From Streptomyces coffeae (GTDB taxonomy: Bacteria > Actinomycetota > Actinomycetes > Streptomycetales > Streptomycetaceae), in contig NZ_JAERRF010000004.1 of NCBI RefSeq assembly GCF_016741875.1, forward strand, positions 248,001 through 312,000: 64,000 nt of DNA. Direction: 5' to 3'. The translations under genes and the position numbers were made by a program. The notes beneath the pieces are model-generated. The model was not told the DNA's origin. It searched no databases and was given only the letters and a program-made list of their open reading frames with translations. Shown here in pieces: positions 63,601 to 64,000 of this stretch (positions are counted from its first letter, which is position 1; each line of letters starts with the position of its first letter).

Positions 63601-64000
63601 CTACGCCAGCCCCCGCATCCGCAGGATCTCGCTGCTCTGCTGCGCGATGACGTCGCCCGCCATCTCCTCCACCCGGACGTTGTTGCCCTTGCCGAGCACA
63701 TCGGTGGCCATGGTGACCGCGCCCCGGTGGTGGGCGATCATCAGCTTGAGGAAGAGCCGGTCGAAGTCGGCGCCCTTGGCGGCGCGCAGCGCGTCCAGCT
63801 GCTCCGGCGTGGCCATCCCGGGCATCGCGCCATGCTCTTCGTGTCCGCCCGTCCGGCCGCCCCCGTTGGTTTTCAGCCAGCCCTCCATCGCGTCGATCTC
63901 CGGCTGCTGGCCGGAGGCGATACGTTCCGCGAGCCGTCTGAGCTTTCCCGATCCGGCCCGGTCGGGCGCCAGAGCGGTCATCACCAGGGCCTGCCGGTGG
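63601..64000 (-). CDS. DUF305-family protein, C-terminal part (runs off the right edge)
   Basis: The frame stops at 63601 and is open to the window end, so the N-terminus (usually a lipoprotein signal) is missing. The visible part has the duplicated ferritin-like motifs of the family: HRQALVMTALA near the edge and LKLMIAHHRGAVTMATDVL further on, with Met/His-rich elements (GGHEEHGAMPGMATPE). DUF305 proteins are often linked to copper; this one may bind copper outside the membrane. ATG codons inside this frame are not the true start. Confidence 0.88.
   Translation of the reverse strand, partial: HRQALVMTALAPDRAGSGKLRRLAERIASGQQPEIDAMEGWLKTNGGGRTGGHEEHGAMPGMATPEQLDALRAAKGADFDRLFLKLMIAHHRGAVTMATDVLGKGNNVRVEEMAGDVIAQQSSEILRMRGLA

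Overview
This is a 64 kb chromosomal window from a high-GC actinomycete, almost certainly a Streptomyces. Reasons: overall GC is about 70% with strongly G/C-biased third codon positions; starts are often GTG or TTG; a smeA-sffA type sporulation pair lies at the left edge; there is a large LAL-type LuxR regulator with a rare TTA (bldA) codon, a MocR regulator, three ROK repressors and secreted polysaccharide hydrolases. No rRNA, CRISPR array or insertion sequence was seen. The only tRNA is tRNA-Sec.

Layout. (1) 0-14 kb: smeA/sffA; an ankyrin gene; two tandem near-duplicate ROK regulators followed by a secreted GH16 glucanase; a PrxQ peroxiredoxin; then a leftward galactan operon of ROK regulator, secreted GH30 galactanase and GH2 beta-galactosidase; a penicillin-binding protein and a small conserved protein. 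(2) 14-20 kb: a polymorphic-toxin locus (SseB-like protein, WXG-like protein, 1577-aa T7SS-type RHS toxin, candidate immunity gene). GC drops sharply in the toxin tip and immunity gene. (3) 20-25 kb: lutCBA lactate oxidation operon and a flavin monooxygenase. (4) 25-29.3 kb: an epoxide hydrolase-like protein, a YjbQ protein and a DUF5997/LysR-substrate-domain pair, set among gene remnants (lipoprotein, trypsin-like protease, and two extra YjbQ-type C-terminal tails). (5) 29.3-35.6 kb: the most unusual part. A TTA-containing LAL regulator diverges from a five-gene operon: an unknown cytosolic protein, a membrane-anchored CPLC thioredoxin-fold protein, a Tat-exported six-cysteine protein, a membrane protein whose frame is interrupted by one UGA, and a MauE/DoxX-family membrane protein. 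It resembles the MauD/MauE/MauA maturation logic of methylamine dehydrogenase but with a different exported client. (6) 35.5-39.7 kb: the complete selenocysteine set (selD, tRNA-Sec, selA, selB), directly abutting that operon. This makes the in-frame UGA, which is followed by a bacterial-SECIS-like hairpin, a candidate selenocysteine codon. (7) 39.7-43.7 kb: a short threonyl-tRNA synthetase paralogue, frameshifted in this sequence, preceded by a threonine-rich leader peptide and an attenuator-like hairpin; a D-Ala-D-Ala carboxypeptidase, an Lrp regulator and uppP. (8) 44-51.7 kb: FUSC membrane protein, lactonase, CbiX-like protein, BadF-type kinase, DUF2510/scramblase-like protein, ung and a BNR-repeat protein. 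(9) 51.8-64 kb: an Old Yellow Enzyme gene behind a 17-bp-phased operator array whose motif recurs before an ArsR gene 8 kb away; a DUF885 hydrolase; a B12-dependent methylaspartate (glutamate) mutase pair with a MocR regulator and MFS exporter; an NCS2 purine permease; a degenerate repeat tract; a ferredoxin reductase-like protein; and a truncated DUF305 gene at the right edge.

How the genes work together: GH16, GH30 and GH2 with ROK regulators look like plant or fungal cell-wall glycan scavenging; lutABC handles lactate; the LAL-Mau-like operon and sel genes look like a regulated export and redox-maturation system; the OYE gene appears to be controlled by the distant ArsR repressor through shared TACGA-N6-TCGTA sites. 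All functions are inferred from sequence reading alone; no database search was run.
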